A stretch of DNA of 64,000 nt from Gammaproteobacteria bacterium (GTDB lineage: Bacteria > Pseudomonadota > Gammaproteobacteria > UBA6429 > Thiohalophilaceae), in assembly GCA_029880855.1 (NCBI GenBank), contig JAOUNS010000009.1, forward strand, positions 110,048 to 174,047. Direction: 5' to 3'. The notes beneath the pieces are model-generated. The model made no database searches. It worked only from the letters and a program-made list of their open reading frames with translations, and was not told where the DNA came from. Made by a program: the position numbers and the translations under genes. How positions within the stretch are numbered: position 1 is the first letter of the stretch; the number at the start of each line of letters is the position of its first letter. Positions 32,890-42,609 of this stretch are shown piece by piece.

Positions 32890-35800
32890 TTAGTTTCCTC
32901 CGCCACCGGCAATTTTTCCGGCGGCCTTGATGGAAGACGGGCTGGTGTGTTCGTCCCAGTCAATCTCCGCGAGTTGTTTGTAATATTGATAACGGTGGTT
33001 CACTTCATGCTGAGCCTGTTCCAACAAGCGTTCCGCTTCATCCGGATGTGATCGCCATAACATGCTAAAGCGCGTTTCACTGTTGATAAACTCACGATAG
33101 GGCACAGACGGTTCTGCGGAATCCAGATGCAGGGGATTCTTGCCTTCCTTGATCCGCTTGGGATCAAACCGGAACAGGGGCCAATGACCGCTCTTCACCG
33201 CCAGTTCCTGTTGTCGATGATTGTTCACCATGTCCACGCCATGCGCAATACAGGGTGAATAGGCGATGATCAATGAGGGGCCCGCATGGGCCTCCGCTTC
33301 GAGGAAGGCCCGCAGGGTCTGCACATCCTTTGCGCCGTAGGCAATGTGCGCCACATAGACATTTTCATATTCCATGGCGAGCAGGGCGAGATCTTTTTTA
33401 CCACTGGACTTGCCGCCGGCAGAGAATTTGGCCACCGCTCCGCGGGGTGTGGCTTTGGAAGTCTGACCGCCGGTATTGGAATAGACTTCCGTATCCAGCA
33501 CCAGTATGTTGACGTTATAGCCACTGGCAAGCACATGATCCACACCGCCGTAGCCGATATCATAGGCCCAACCATCACCGCCCATGATCCAGACACTCTT
33601 GCGTGACAACATATCGGCCAGTTGCAGCAACGCTTTTGCCACCGGTGCAGCCAATCCGGCCAGTAGTGATTTGAGTGTGTCGATACGAGCCCGTTGTTCC
33701 TGTATACCGGCTTCAGTGGACTCATCGGCGGCGAGGATTGCTTCCACCAGAGTGTTATCCAAATCGCTGCGTAACTGTTGTAACAATTCCCGGGCATATT
33801 CCTGTTGTTTGTCGACCGCAAGCCGGATACCCAGTCCGAACTCTGCGTTATCTTCAAACAGGGAATTATTCCAGGCCGGGCCGCGTCCATCCGGATTTTT
33901 GCACCAGGGCGTGGTGGGCAGATTGCCGCCATAGATGGATGAACAGCCGGTTGCATTGGCGACCAGCATGCGATCACCGAACAATTGACTGGCCAGTTTC
34001 ACATAGGGTGTTTCACCACAACCGACACAGGCGCCGGAAAATTCAAACAGGGGTTGCATCAACATTGCGCCCTTAATGGTGCTGTTTTTCAAGTGACTGC
34101 GATCATATTCCGGCACGCTTAAAAAGAAATTCCAGTTATCCCGTTCCGCCGCCCGTAATGGCGGTTGTGGCGCCATGTTCAACGCCTTGCGACTGGCGTT
34201 GGATTTATCCCGTATCGGGCAGATCTCCACACACAGTCCGCAACCGGTACAATCCTCCGGTGCGACCTGATACGTGATATGGGTACCGGTCGGAAATTCC
34301 TTGCCGCGGGTGGCGCGGTGTTTAAAACTTGCCGGTGCATGTTGTGTCAGTGCTTCATCAAAGATCTTGCTGCGTATCGCGGCATGGGGACAGACCAATG
34401 GACACTTGCCGCAATCGGTACACAGTTCCATCTCCCAGACCGGTATCTCCAGCGCCAGATTACGCTTTTCCACCATGGCGGTGCCGGTGGGATAGGTGCC
34501 GTCATTGGGCATTTGACTCACCGGAATGGTGTCCCCCAGGCCGGCGATAATGCGTCCTGTGACATTGCGAATAAAATCAGGGGCATCGGCGGGAACCGGT
34601 GGTGGGATTTCCAGTTTGCTGTCCGCATTGCCCGGCAGCGGTATTTCATGCAAGGCGGCCAGTGCAGCATCAATGGCGCGGAAGTTAAAGTCGACGATCC
34701 GTTGACCCTTGCGGCCATAGGTTTTGGTCACCGCATCCTTGATCGCGGTGATGGCCTCATCACGGGGCAGAATACCCGAGATAGCGAAGAAGCAGGTCTG
34801 CATAATGGTATTGATGCGCTTGCCCATACCGGTTGCCGCCGCCACGGCATAGGCGTCGATACAATAAAACCGGATCTGCTTGTCCAGCATTTGTTGCTGC
34901 ATGGATTTTGGCAATGTTTTCCAGACCGTGTCCGGTGTTGCTGTGGTGTTCAATAAAAAGACCGCTTTGTCCGCCGCCTTGTCCAGCATGGCGTAGCGTT
35001 CCAGAAACACCGGTTGGTGACAGGCGATAAAATCAGCATCGTTGTCCCCAATCAAATAGGTGGAGTGGATCGGGTTCGGCCCGAATCGCAGATGCGAGAC
35101 AGTCACGGCGCCCGATTTTTTGGAATCGTAAACAAAGTAGCCCTGCGCATAGCGATCGGTGGACTCGCCGATGATCTTGATACTGTTTTTATTGGCGCTG
35201 ACCGTGCCGTCACTGCCCAGACCATAAAACATGGCCTGAAAATGTTCATGATTGGCGTCTGTGCGAAAAGCCGGGTCCCACTCCAGACTGCTGTGGGTCA
35301 GGTCATCATGAATGCCGATGGTGAAATGATTTTTCGGTTTGTCTTTTTTCAATTCATCAAACACCGCCTTGACCATACCCGGAGTAAATTCCCTGGATGA
35401 CAAACCATAACGGCCACCGATGACCACGGGCAGGGGTTTACCTGTCGCACAACACGCCTGGGCAACGGCGGTGACGATATCTTTATATAATGGTTCTCCA
35501 TCGCTGCCCGGTTCCTTGGTCCGATCCAGCACGGCAATACGTTTCACACCGGCAGGCAGGGCGGCGAGCAGGGCGTCAGCGTCGAAGGGGCGATATAAAC
35601 GCACCTTCAATACACCGTATTTTTCACCCTGTGCCTGCAGATATTCCACGGTTTCCTGGGCTGTTTCCGCACCGGAACCGGCCAGAATAATGACCTGCTC
35701 TGCATCGGGTGCTCCAATATAATCAAACAGTTTGTACTGCCGGCCGGTCAATGTTGCAAAGCGATCCATACAGGCCTGAACAATTCCCGGCATGGCATCA

Positions 35801-36516
35801 TAAAAGGGATTGACGGTTTCCCTTCCCTGAAAATAGACATCCGGGTTTTGTGTGGTGCCGCGCAAAACGGGATGATCCGGTGACATGGCCCGTTGTCGAA
35901 AGCGGTGTATGGCTTCCTGATCGAGCATGGCCTGTACTGTGGCGTGATCCACCAGCCGGATCTTCTGGATCTCGTGTGAGGTTCTGAAACCATCAAAAAA
36001 ATGCAAAATGGGAATGCGGCCTTCCAGTGTGGCGGCCTGGGCTATCACCGCCATATCCTGCACTTCCTGCGGCGAGTTGGCGGCCAGCATGGCAAAGCCG
36101 GTCATTCGCGCTGACATGACATCACTGTGATCACCGAAAATGGACAGGGCCTGACAGGCCAGTGAGCGGGCGGCAATATGAAACACCGCCGGCGTCAATT
36201 CACCGGCGATCTTGTACATATTCGGCAACATCAACAACAGCCCTTGCGACGCAGTGAAGGTCGTGGTTAAGGCGCCGGCCTGTAATGCACCGTGAATCGC
36301 CCCGGCTGCGCCGGCCTCACTTTGCATCTCAATGATTTTCGGGACACTGCCCCACAGATTGGTTTGGCCGTTGGCGGACCATTCATCGGCCCATTCGCCC
36401 ATGGGGGAGGCGGGGGTGATGGGATAGATGGCGATGACCTCGTTGGTCAGATGGGCAATGGCAGCGGCGGCCTGATTACCGTCGATCGTTGTACTCAATC
36501 CTGGTTTCATCCGCAC
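32890..36516 (-). CDS. nifJ: Pyruvate:ferredoxin (flavodoxin) oxidoreductase
   Basis: A 1208-residue single-chain PFOR that converts pyruvate and CoA to acetyl-CoA, CO2 and reduced ferredoxin. The domains appear in the usual order: the N-terminal pyruvate-binding IYPITPASPMGEWADEW (29-45), the gamma domain, two [4Fe-4S] sets CTDCGKCPLVCP (699-710) and CTGCGLCVEICP (756-767), a third cluster region around CVGCGE (830-835), and the thiamine-pyrophosphate site GDGWAYDIGYGG (980-991). Full length suggests an active enzyme. GGAG lies 8 bases before the ATG. An FNR-like box upstream suggests induction under low oxygen. Confidence 0.92.
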   Translation of the reverse strand: MRMKPGLSTTIDGNQAAAAIAHLTNEVIAIYPITPASPMGEWADEWSANGQTNLWGSVPKIIEMQSEAGAAGAIHGALQAGALTTTFTASQGLLLMLPNMYKIAGELTPAVFHIAARSLACQALSIFGDHSDVMSARMTGFAMLAANSPQEVQDMAVIAQAATLEGRIPILHFFDGFRTSHEIQKIRLVDHATVQAMLDQEAIHRFRQRAMSPDHPVLRGTTQNPDVYFQGRETVNPFYDAMPGIVQACMDRFATLTGRQYKLFDYIGAPDAEQVIILAGSGAETAQETVEYLQAQGEKYGVLKVRLYRPFDADALLAALPAGVKRIAVLDRTKEPGSDGEPLYKDIVTAVAQACCATGKPLPVVIGGRYGLSSREFTPGMVKAVFDELKKDKPKNHFTIGIHDDLTHSSLEWDPAFRTDANHEHFQAMFYGLGSDGTVSANKNSIKIIGESTDRYAQGYFVYDSKKSGAVTVSHLRFGPNPIHSTYLIGDNDADFIACHQPVFLERYAMLDKAADKAVFLLNTTATPDTVWKTLPKSMQQQMLDKQIRFYCIDAYAVAAATGMGKRINTIMQTCFFAISGILPRDEAITAIKDAVTKTYGRKGQRIVDFNFRAIDAALAALHEIPLPGNADSKLEIPPPVPADAPDFIRNVTGRIIAGLGDTIPVSQMPNDGTYPTGTAMVEKRNLALEIPVWEMELCTDCGKCPLVCPHAAIRSKIFDEALTQHAPASFKHRATRGKEFPTGTHITYQVAPEDCTGCGLCVEICPIRDKSNASRKALNMAPQPPLRAAERDNWNFFLSVPEYDRSHLKNSTIKGAMLMQPLFEFSGACVGCGETPYVKLASQLFGDRMLVANATGCSSIYGGNLPTTPWCKNPDGRGPAWNNSLFEDNAEFGLGIRLAVDKQQEYARELLQQLRSDLDNTLVEAILAADESTEAGIQEQRARIDTLKSLLAGLAAPVAKALLQLADMLSRKSVWIMGGDGWAYDIGYGGVDHVLASGYNVNILVLDTEVYSNTGGQTSKATPRGAVAKFSAGGKSSGKKDLALLAMEYENVYVAHIAYGAKDVQTLRAFLEAEAHAGPSLIIAYSPCIAHGVDMVNNHRQQELAVKSGHWPLFRFDPKRIKEGKNPLHLDSAEPSVPYREFINSETRFSMLWRSHPDEAERLLEQAQHEVNHRYQYYKQLAEIDWDEHTSPSSIKAAGKIAGGGGN

Positions 36517-36549
36517 TCCGGAATAGATATCGGTTGTGTACCAATACTA

Positions 36550-36586
36550 AGTATAGATAGAGCGGGGAGTAATTGATCGGGATCAG
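36550..36586 (-). promoter_or_regulatory. Candidate FNR box and promoter of nifJ
   Basis: TTGAT-CGGG-ATCAG at 36573-36586 differs from the FNR consensus TTGAT-N4-ATCAA at one base. A minus-strand TATACT (36555-36550) lies downstream as a possible -10. The box centre would be about 36-41 bases before the transcription start, close to the class II position. This fits anaerobic expression of an oxygen-sensitive enzyme. Confidence 0.5.
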
Positions 36587-36602
36587 AATCCCGGACAAGT
36601 AT

Positions 36603-37115
36603 TCAGGGTTGTTTCGACTGATAATAATTCTCAAACCGGGCGACGGAAAAACCACTCATCTTGTGATGACCGTCTTTTTTACCAATTAATATCAAGGGGA
36701 CACCACCGCCGCCCAAAGCATGGTATTCGGATTTGGCTTGAGATGATTTCTCAATATCATATTCAGTGTACTGAATGCCTTTTTTCTTGAACCAGGCCTT
36801 GGCTTTCTTACAAAAACCACACCAGGTCGTGGAATACATAATCACCTGTCCCGGTTTCAGGTGGGGAATGGCCGTGTTTTTGCGGTGACTTGTCGATACG
36901 TGGTTTCGTGGTGAAGGGGCGCTCTCCGGCAGCGGCGACGGGGAATAACCATTGATGGTTGATTTGAGATCGACCGTCTTGGCCTGTTCGTTGCGGGGTT
37001 TGTCTGAATAGTGGATCGTGCCGTCCTTGTCTTTCCAGGTATAGATTGCAGACCATGCGCTGCCCGTACCCAATAACAGCGCCGCCAACCCCATGCTGAT
37101 AATGAAACGTCTCAT
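36603..37115 (-). CDS. Exported DUF4124 - glutaredoxin-like thiol protein
   Basis: A 170-residue protein. A signal peptide (MRRFIISMGLAALLLGTGSA) is followed by a DUF4124 module (IYTWKDKDGTIHYSDKPRN) and a C-terminal glutaredoxin domain with active site WCGFC (YSTTWCGFCKKAKAWFKKKG) and the cis-Pro segment GGGGVPLILIGKKDG. It should be a periplasmic thiol-disulfide protein; glutaredoxins are usually cytoplasmic, so the location is notable. Its partner is unknown. It stands between nifJ and the RNR gene on the same strand. Confidence 0.8.
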   Translation of the reverse strand: MRRFIISMGLAALLLGTGSAWSAIYTWKDKDGTIHYSDKPRNEQAKTVDLKSTINGYSPSPLPESAPSPRNHVSTSHRKNTAIPHLKPGQVIMYSTTWCGFCKKAKAWFKKKGIQYTEYDIEKSSQAKSEYHALGGGGVPLILIGKKDGHHKMSGFSVARFENYYQSKQP

Positions 37116-37147
37116 GAATCCAGTCTAACCGAATTTTTCCCCCTAAA

Positions 37148-38965
37148 CTAATCGGCTTCACGTTCCGGTGTACAGCATTGGCGGGAAGGCTCCCCATTCG
37201 ACGCCAGGATGGAACCGGTGACCGGATTGGGACGAAAGGTGGTACATCCCTTCAAACCGGCGTGATAAGCCAGTTGATAAATATCTTTAAAGGACTCATA
37301 TGGGTAATCCGCCGGGATATTAATGGTTTTGGAAATGGCATTATCCACCCAGGGCTGGACAGCCGCCTGCATGGCCAGGTGATCGGCGGGTTGCAACATG
37401 CTGCTGTCAACAAAATAATCCGGCCGTGGCGCCTCTCCCTGCGTTTTACGCCACAGCCATGCCGCATAATCTTCCAGTTTATAGGCCGCAAATTCGCCGT
37501 TTTCTTGCAGAATACGACGTTGGTAATCCCACTGAAAAACCGGCTCGATACCGCTGGAGATATTATTTGCCAACAAACTGATGGTGCCGGTGGGGGCTAC
37601 AGCCAACAGATGGCTGTTACGAATACCCTGTTGCGCGATGCCGGCGTGTATATCCTCCGGTAGACGGCGAATAAATGGGGCGGCCAGATAATGGGATTTA
37701 TTCAGTAAAGGAAAGCTGCCTTTTTCTTTCGCCAGGGCAATGGAGCTGCGATATGCAGTCAGGCAAATCGTCTGCATGACTTGTGCCGCCTGTTGGCGCG
37801 CCGCTTCACCCTGATAGGACAGCCCCAGCATCAACAGCATGTCAGCCAGACCGGTGATTCCCAGGCCGACCCGTCGGGTGCCCTGTGCCTGGTGATGTTG
37901 TTGCGGCAAGGGAAACTGCGAGACATCAATGACATTATCCATAAAGCGAACCGCTGTCCCGGTGGTATCGATGATCCCGTCCAGATCCAGTCGTGCCGTT
38001 TCGGTGAAAGGGTCCAAAACAAATTGTGTCAGATTGATAGAACCCAGATCACAGGCACCGTAAGGCGGTAAAGGGATCTCGCCACAGGGATTGGTGGCAC
38101 TGATGTACTCGCGATAGGCCAGATTATTTTCCTGATTAATGCGATCGATAAACAGGACACCGGGTTCGGCATACTCATAATTGGCGCGGGTAATCATATC
38201 CCACAGGTCTCTGGCCCTGATGGTACGGACAACCCGGCAAGGAATTGGTAAATTACTGCACCAATTTCGCTCAATTATCGCATCGTTTGACTCATCCAGA
38301 TGTTGTGCCGGAAAAATCAACGGCCACTCGGCATCGGTTTCCACCGCTTCCATCAAGGCATCCGTGACCAAAACGGACAGATTGAAATGACGCAATTCAC
38401 GTTGATCCTGTTTGGCGCGAATAAAACGTTCGATATCCGGGTGATCACAACGCAAGGTCGCCATCATGGCCCCACGCCTGACACCGGTGGAGAGCAGGGT
38501 GGCACACATACTGTCCCAGATGCGCATAAAACTCACCGGCCCGGAGGCAATACCGCCCACCCGTTTTGCCCGGGTGCCCTGGGGACGCAGGTTGGAGAAA
38601 TCATAACCAACCCCGCCACCTTGCTGCATGGTCAAGGCCCCTTCCTTGAGTGCGTCAAAAATACCATCAATGGAATCTTCGATCGCGCCCATCACGAAAC
38701 AATTAAACAGGGTGACCTGATGCGGGATGCCTGCCCCGGCGAGGATGCGTCCACCGGGTAAAAAGCGAAAGCCTTCCAACATTTGGTAGAAGGCATGTTC
38801 CCAGGCGTTTGCATCCCGCTCGGCAACAGAAAGTGCTTTTGCCACCCGTCGCCAACTGTCCTGGATGGATTGATCAACGATTTGGCCTGCTTCGCAATAA
38901 CGATATTTGCTTTGCCAAATTTGACGTGACAGGACGTTACTGAATAAGTCAGTTGAATGATTCAT
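37148..38965 (-). CDS. nrdJ: Adenosylcobalamin-dependent (class II) ribonucleotide reductase
   Basis: A 605-residue class II RNR making deoxynucleotides without oxygen. The start at 38965 gives MNHSTDLFSNVLSRQIWQSK. Motifs are LFNCFVMGAIEDSIDGIFDA, the nucleotide-binding QQGGGVGYDFSNLRPQGTRA, the active-site NPCGEIPLPPYGACDLGSIN, and the C-terminal Cys region (GCTTFRPNPV, then RQCC). No iron-ligand (NrdB) gene is adjacent, as expected for the B12 class. No cobalamin riboswitch is visible in the short 53-base gap to the divergent ATPase gene. It allows growth at low oxygen, in keeping with nifJ nearby. Confidence 0.88.
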   Translation of the reverse strand: MNHSTDLFSNVLSRQIWQSKYRYCEAGQIVDQSIQDSWRRVAKALSVAERDANAWEHAFYQMLEGFRFLPGGRILAGAGIPHQVTLFNCFVMGAIEDSIDGIFDALKEGALTMQQGGGVGYDFSNLRPQGTRAKRVGGIASGPVSFMRIWDSMCATLLSTGVRRGAMMATLRCDHPDIERFIRAKQDQRELRHFNLSVLVTDALMEAVETDAEWPLIFPAQHLDESNDAIIERNWCSNLPIPCRVVRTIRARDLWDMITRANYEYAEPGVLFIDRINQENNLAYREYISATNPCGEIPLPPYGACDLGSINLTQFVLDPFTETARLDLDGIIDTTGTAVRFMDNVIDVSQFPLPQQHHQAQGTRRVGLGITGLADMLLMLGLSYQGEAARQQAAQVMQTICLTAYRSSIALAKEKGSFPLLNKSHYLAAPFIRRLPEDIHAGIAQQGIRNSHLLAVAPTGTISLLANNISSGIEPVFQWDYQRRILQENGEFAAYKLEDYAAWLWRKTQGEAPRPDYFVDSSMLQPADHLAMQAAVQPWVDNAISKTINIPADYPYESFKDIYQLAYHAGLKGCTTFRPNPVTGSILASNGEPSRQCCTPEREAD

Positions 38966-39018
38966 ACTTATCAGTATGACAGTAGAATTCCGGTCTTTCA
39001 CTCGCGAGAGATAAACAA

Positions 39019-41775
39019 ATGATAACGACAAGCACAACTGATTCACCGCCGAACGGTCCGGTTATCCCGGTAAAGCCCTATGCGCTGGCAGGTGATGTTG
39101 TGCTTGATCAGTTACGCAGTTCCCGACTGGGGTTATCGACGCAAGAGGCCGAACAGCGCCAGGCTGTTTTTGGTCCGAATCGTCTGCCGGAAGCCGCCAA
39201 AGCCGGCATGGCCCGGATCTTTTTCCGTCAGTTTCTCAATCCCTTGATCTACATTTTGGTTGTGGCAGGAATTGCCTCTCTGCTGGTCGGAAAATTCACC
39301 GATGCCGGATTTATCATTATCGTGTTGCTGCTGAATGCCATTATCGGCACCATCCAGGAATTTTCCGCCCAACAAAGCGCAGCGGCATTGCAAAAGATTG
39401 TCACGCGTCTGGCCCGGGTGATTCGCAGCGGTGAAGCCTACGAATTAAATGCTGACATGCTGGTGCCCGGTGATCTGGTCCTGCTGGAATCCGGCGACAA
39501 GGTCCCTGCAGATATCCGTTTACTGGAGACGCATGGTCTGGAGATTGATGAATCACTGCTTAGCGGTGAATCGCTGCCGGTCTTGAAAGACGCGCATCAG
39601 GTGGTAAATATTGATGCCACCATGCCGGAGCAATTCAATATGGTCTATGGCGGTTCAATAGTCACACGCGGTCGAGCCCGTGGTATTGTCACCGCCACCG
39701 GTATGCAGACGGAACTGGGGCGGATTGCGGAAGAAGTGCTGGGCCAAAGCGGTGTCAAACCGCCACTGTTGCTGCGCATGGAGTTATTCACCTTTCGGAT
39801 TGCCTGGATGATGGGAATCATGGTGATTCTGCTGGGCTTGATCAGCTTTCTGCGTGGCACAGCACTAACCGAAGTAATGCTGGTCGGCGCGGCGCTGGCC
39901 GTCGCCGCTATCCCGGAAGGCCTGCCCGTGGCCATGACGGTGGCCTTGTCGATCTCCATGCGCCGCATGGCGAAACGCAATGTCATTGTCAGACGCCTGG
40001 TGGCGGTGGAGTCATTGGGCTCGTGTACCTACATCGCTTCCGACAAAACCGGCACCCTGACAGTGAATGAACTCACGGTCAGGGAGTTTGTTCTCCCGTC
40101 GGGACAGGTTGTTGAACTCACCGGCATCGGCATGAGTCCGGAAGGCGACCAGGATCAATCAGGTAACAGCACTGAGATGACCCCGGATATCCACCGGCTG
40201 GCCATCGCTGCGGTTCTGGCCAATGAAGGCTTTCTGGGGCATCGCAATGATACATGGGTACATCATGGCGATGCGGTGGATGTGGCACTGCTGGTCATGG
40301 CACATAAACTTAACCTCACACAACATGAACTGATCGAGCAGTATTCGGAGCTGGCACGCATACCCTATGAGCCTGCCAATCAATATGCGGCGTCATTACA
40401 TCAAATCGATCAACGCCCGGTACTATTCGTCAAAGGCGCGCAGGAGAAAATCCTCTCCCTGTGCAACAGGATGATGACAGCTGAAGGTGAAACCCAACTC
40501 GATCTCGCCGCGCAACAGGCTTATGCCCAGCGACTTGCTGAACAGGGCTATCGGGTAATCTCGCTGGCAATGGGCTATCCGGAAGAAGTCGGGACTGTCG
40601 ACAGCATCAAACCGGATTATCTGGGAAACCTGATCTTTCTTGGTTCGGTCGGGATCATTGATCCACTGCGTGAAGAAGCCGCTGCCGCGATCACCGCCTG
40701 TCATGCTGCCGGCATTGATGTAGCCATGATCACCGGTGATCATCCCGTTACCGCCAAAGTCATCGCCGATGGCCTGGGACTGACAAATCGGGAAGAACAG
40801 GTGGTAACGGGCCGCATGCTGCACCAGTATCAGGATGACAGCGAACTGGATCAGGTCACCCGTTATTCTCATCTCTATGCCCGGGTTGAACCGCACCAAA
40901 AACTAACCATCGTTCAATCTCTGCAACGCAATGGTCATTTTGTCGCAGTGACCGGTGACGGTGTCAATGATGCACCGGCCTTGCGAGCCGCCCATGTGGG
41001 AGTGGCTATGGGCAAATCCGGCACCGATATCGCACGGGAGACGGCCGACATTATTATCACCGATGATAATTTTAATTCGATTGTGGCCGGCATAGAAGAG
41101 GGGAGGATCGCCTACGCCAATGTGCGCAAGGTCATTTTTTTATTACTCTCTACCGGAGCCGGTGAGATTGTGCTGTTCCTGCTCTCCATCTTGTCCGGCT
41201 TGCCGATACCGCTTACCGCCGTGCAATTACTCTGGTTAAATCTGGTCACCAATGGTATCCAGGATGTCGCGCTGGCTTTTGAACCGGGCGAAGGGGATGA
41301 GTTGCAACACCCGCCACGTTCACCGCAGGAACCGATTTTCAACCGCGCCATGATTGAGCGGGTCTGTCTCTCAGCCGTTGTGATGGGAGTGGTTGCCTGG
41401 CTGGCCTTCTCCTGGTTATTATCACTGGGTTACAGCACAGAGCAGGCGCGTAACAGCGTGTTGTTATTAATGGTCCTGTTTGAAAATATTCATGTCTTTA
41501 ACAGTCGCTCTGAAACCAGATCGGTATTCAGACTCAACCCCCTGCGTAATCCGATCCTGTTAATCGGCACAATACTTGCCCAACTATTACACATCGGCGC
41601 CATGTATATGCCCGGGTTGAATGCCATTCTGGAAGTACAACCGGTAAGTTTGTCACACTGGACTATTCTGTTTGCCCTGGCCATCAGCCTGTTGGTGGTT
41701 ATAGAAATATACAAAATACTAAAACAATCAAAACGTCGCGCTAAGACTGCTGTAACTCCGCGAGGACCTCGGTGA
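39019..41775 (+). CDS. Cation-transporting P2-type ATPase (Ca2+-ATPase-like)
   Basis: A 918-residue P-type ATPase with an N-terminal cation-ATPase domain, actuator loop DESLLSGESLPV, membrane ion-binding motif AAIPEGLPVAMTVALSISMR (PEGL, typical of P2A pumps), phosphorylation site DKTGTLT (Asp342), nucleotide domain with FVKGAQEKILSL, hinge MITGDHPVTAK and VTGDGVNDAPALRAAHVGVA, and a C-terminal domain with four to five membrane segments including QLLWLNLVTNGIQDVALAFE. It most likely exports Ca2+ or a similar divalent ion; Mn2+ or another ion cannot be excluded. Its last 35 bases overlap the converging response-regulator gene. Confidence 0.88.
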   Translation: MITTSTTDSPPNGPVIPVKPYALAGDVVLDQLRSSRLGLSTQEAEQRQAVFGPNRLPEAAKAGMARIFFRQFLNPLIYILVVAGIASLLVGKFTDAGFIIIVLLLNAIIGTIQEFSAQQSAAALQKIVTRLARVIRSGEAYELNADMLVPGDLVLLESGDKVPADIRLLETHGLEIDESLLSGESLPVLKDAHQVVNIDATMPEQFNMVYGGSIVTRGRARGIVTATGMQTELGRIAEEVLGQSGVKPPLLLRMELFTFRIAWMMGIMVILLGLISFLRGTALTEVMLVGAALAVAAIPEGLPVAMTVALSISMRRMAKRNVIVRRLVAVESLGSCTYIASDKTGTLTVNELTVREFVLPSGQVVELTGIGMSPEGDQDQSGNSTEMTPDIHRLAIAAVLANEGFLGHRNDTWVHHGDAVDVALLVMAHKLNLTQHELIEQYSELARIPYEPANQYAASLHQIDQRPVLFVKGAQEKILSLCNRMMTAEGETQLDLAAQQAYAQRLAEQGYRVISLAMGYPEEVGTVDSIKPDYLGNLIFLGSVGIIDPLREEAAAAITACHAAGIDVAMITGDHPVTAKVIADGLGLTNREEQVVTGRMLHQYQDDSELDQVTRYSHLYARVEPHQKLTIVQSLQRNGHFVAVTGDGVNDAPALRAAHVGVAMGKSGTDIARETADIIITDDNFNSIVAGIEEGRIAYANVRKVIFLLLSTGAGEIVLFLLSILSGLPIPLTAVQLLWLNLVTNGIQDVALAFEPGEGDELQHPPRSPQEPIFNRAMIERVCLSAVVMGVVAWLAFSWLLSLGYSTEQARNSVLLLMVLFENIHVFNSRSETRSVFRLNPLRNPILLIGTILAQLLHIGAMYMPGLNAILEVQPVSLSHWTILFALAISLLVVIEIYKILKQSKRRAKTAVTPRGPR

Positions 41776-42532
41776 CTGCAGTTTTGATGTTGTCGATAAA
41801 GAAATTATCTTTGATGATGGTCTTGTCCGGATCAGCAAAACGTTCCAGCCTGGATGTCATTTTGGAAGTGAGTAAAATTGTTTTAAGCGATTTGTTGTGT
41901 GAATTGGACATACGAAATGCATTAACCAGAGCAAGACCATTCAGGGTGGGAATTTCCATATCGGTAACCAGAAAGTCAAATTTTTCGTTGATAAGCCGAC
42001 CCAGGGCTTCCAGACCATCACGGCTGTAGGCAAACACCACCGGAGTTTGGGCGAAGACTTCGGAGAGGATGTTCTCATACAAACGACTGGTGGTGACGAT
42101 TAACCCATGACAAATTATTGTTGTGTTGTCAGAGCGAAACTCGGTCAACCTGACCAGTTCAGATTCAATATCTGCAAAATTTGTCACTTCTGTTTCCAGC
42201 GCACACAAAGTGGTACGAAGCAGATCGACATATTTCAGCCAGTATGTATTCCCCTTTTGTTGATACTGGGCATAATCACCCTGTACGGTAGACAGACTAT
42301 CCTCAAAATTGTGGCATATCGTTGTAATGATGTGATAGCCGTAGGTACCGGCCGTGCCTTTTAAACTATGTACCATTCGATACAGATTGGCATACTGTTC
42401 CGGAAATTGTCCGGCGGACGCCGACGCAAGGATCACTGACTCGATTTCATCAAGACGATGCGGTAGTTCCGCCAGATAGGATCGGGCAAGATTTGTTAGA
42501 AGCGCCTGGACGTCTACGGAATCATCAGACAT
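41741..42532 (-). CDS. HPt - receiver domain protein
   Basis: A 263-residue signalling protein. The N-terminal HPt domain carries the phosphorylatable His in MVHSLKGTAGTYGYH. The C-terminal receiver-like domain carries Asp in FDFLVTDMEIPTLNGLALVN and Lys in TIIKDNF. The acidic pair normally at the start of the receiver (DD) is replaced by CHG (TTIICHGLIV), so metal binding and phosphorylation may be weak. No sensor kinase or output domain is present. Start 42532 (MSDDSVDV) is preferred over an in-frame TTG at 42559. Its 3' end overlaps the converging ATPase gene by 35 bases. Confidence 0.75.
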   Translation of the reverse strand: MSDDSVDVQALLTNLARSYLAELPHRLDEIESVILASASAGQFPEQYANLYRMVHSLKGTAGTYGYHIITTICHNFEDSLSTVQGDYAQYQQKGNTYWLKYVDLLRTTLCALETEVTNFADIESELVRLTEFRSDNTTIICHGLIVTTSRLYENILSEVFAQTPVVFAYSRDGLEALGRLINEKFDFLVTDMEIPTLNGLALVNAFRMSNSHNKSLKTILLTSKMTSRLERFADPDKTIIKDNFFIDNIKTAVTEVLAELQQS

Positions 42533-42609
42533 TCGGTGATTTTCTGAATATTGGACCAATAAGAAAGTCTAGCCCGAATTCGGGATGAATCTAGAAAAAC
42601 CCGACCAGC

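Noticed and set aside
34165..34956. 263-codon plus-strand open frame inside nifJ
   Set aside because: It is antisense to a full-length conserved enzyme gene with all motifs intact.
38966..39018. Cobalamin riboswitch upstream of nrdJ
   Set aside because: The gap to the divergent gene is only 53 bases and shows no B12-box sequence.
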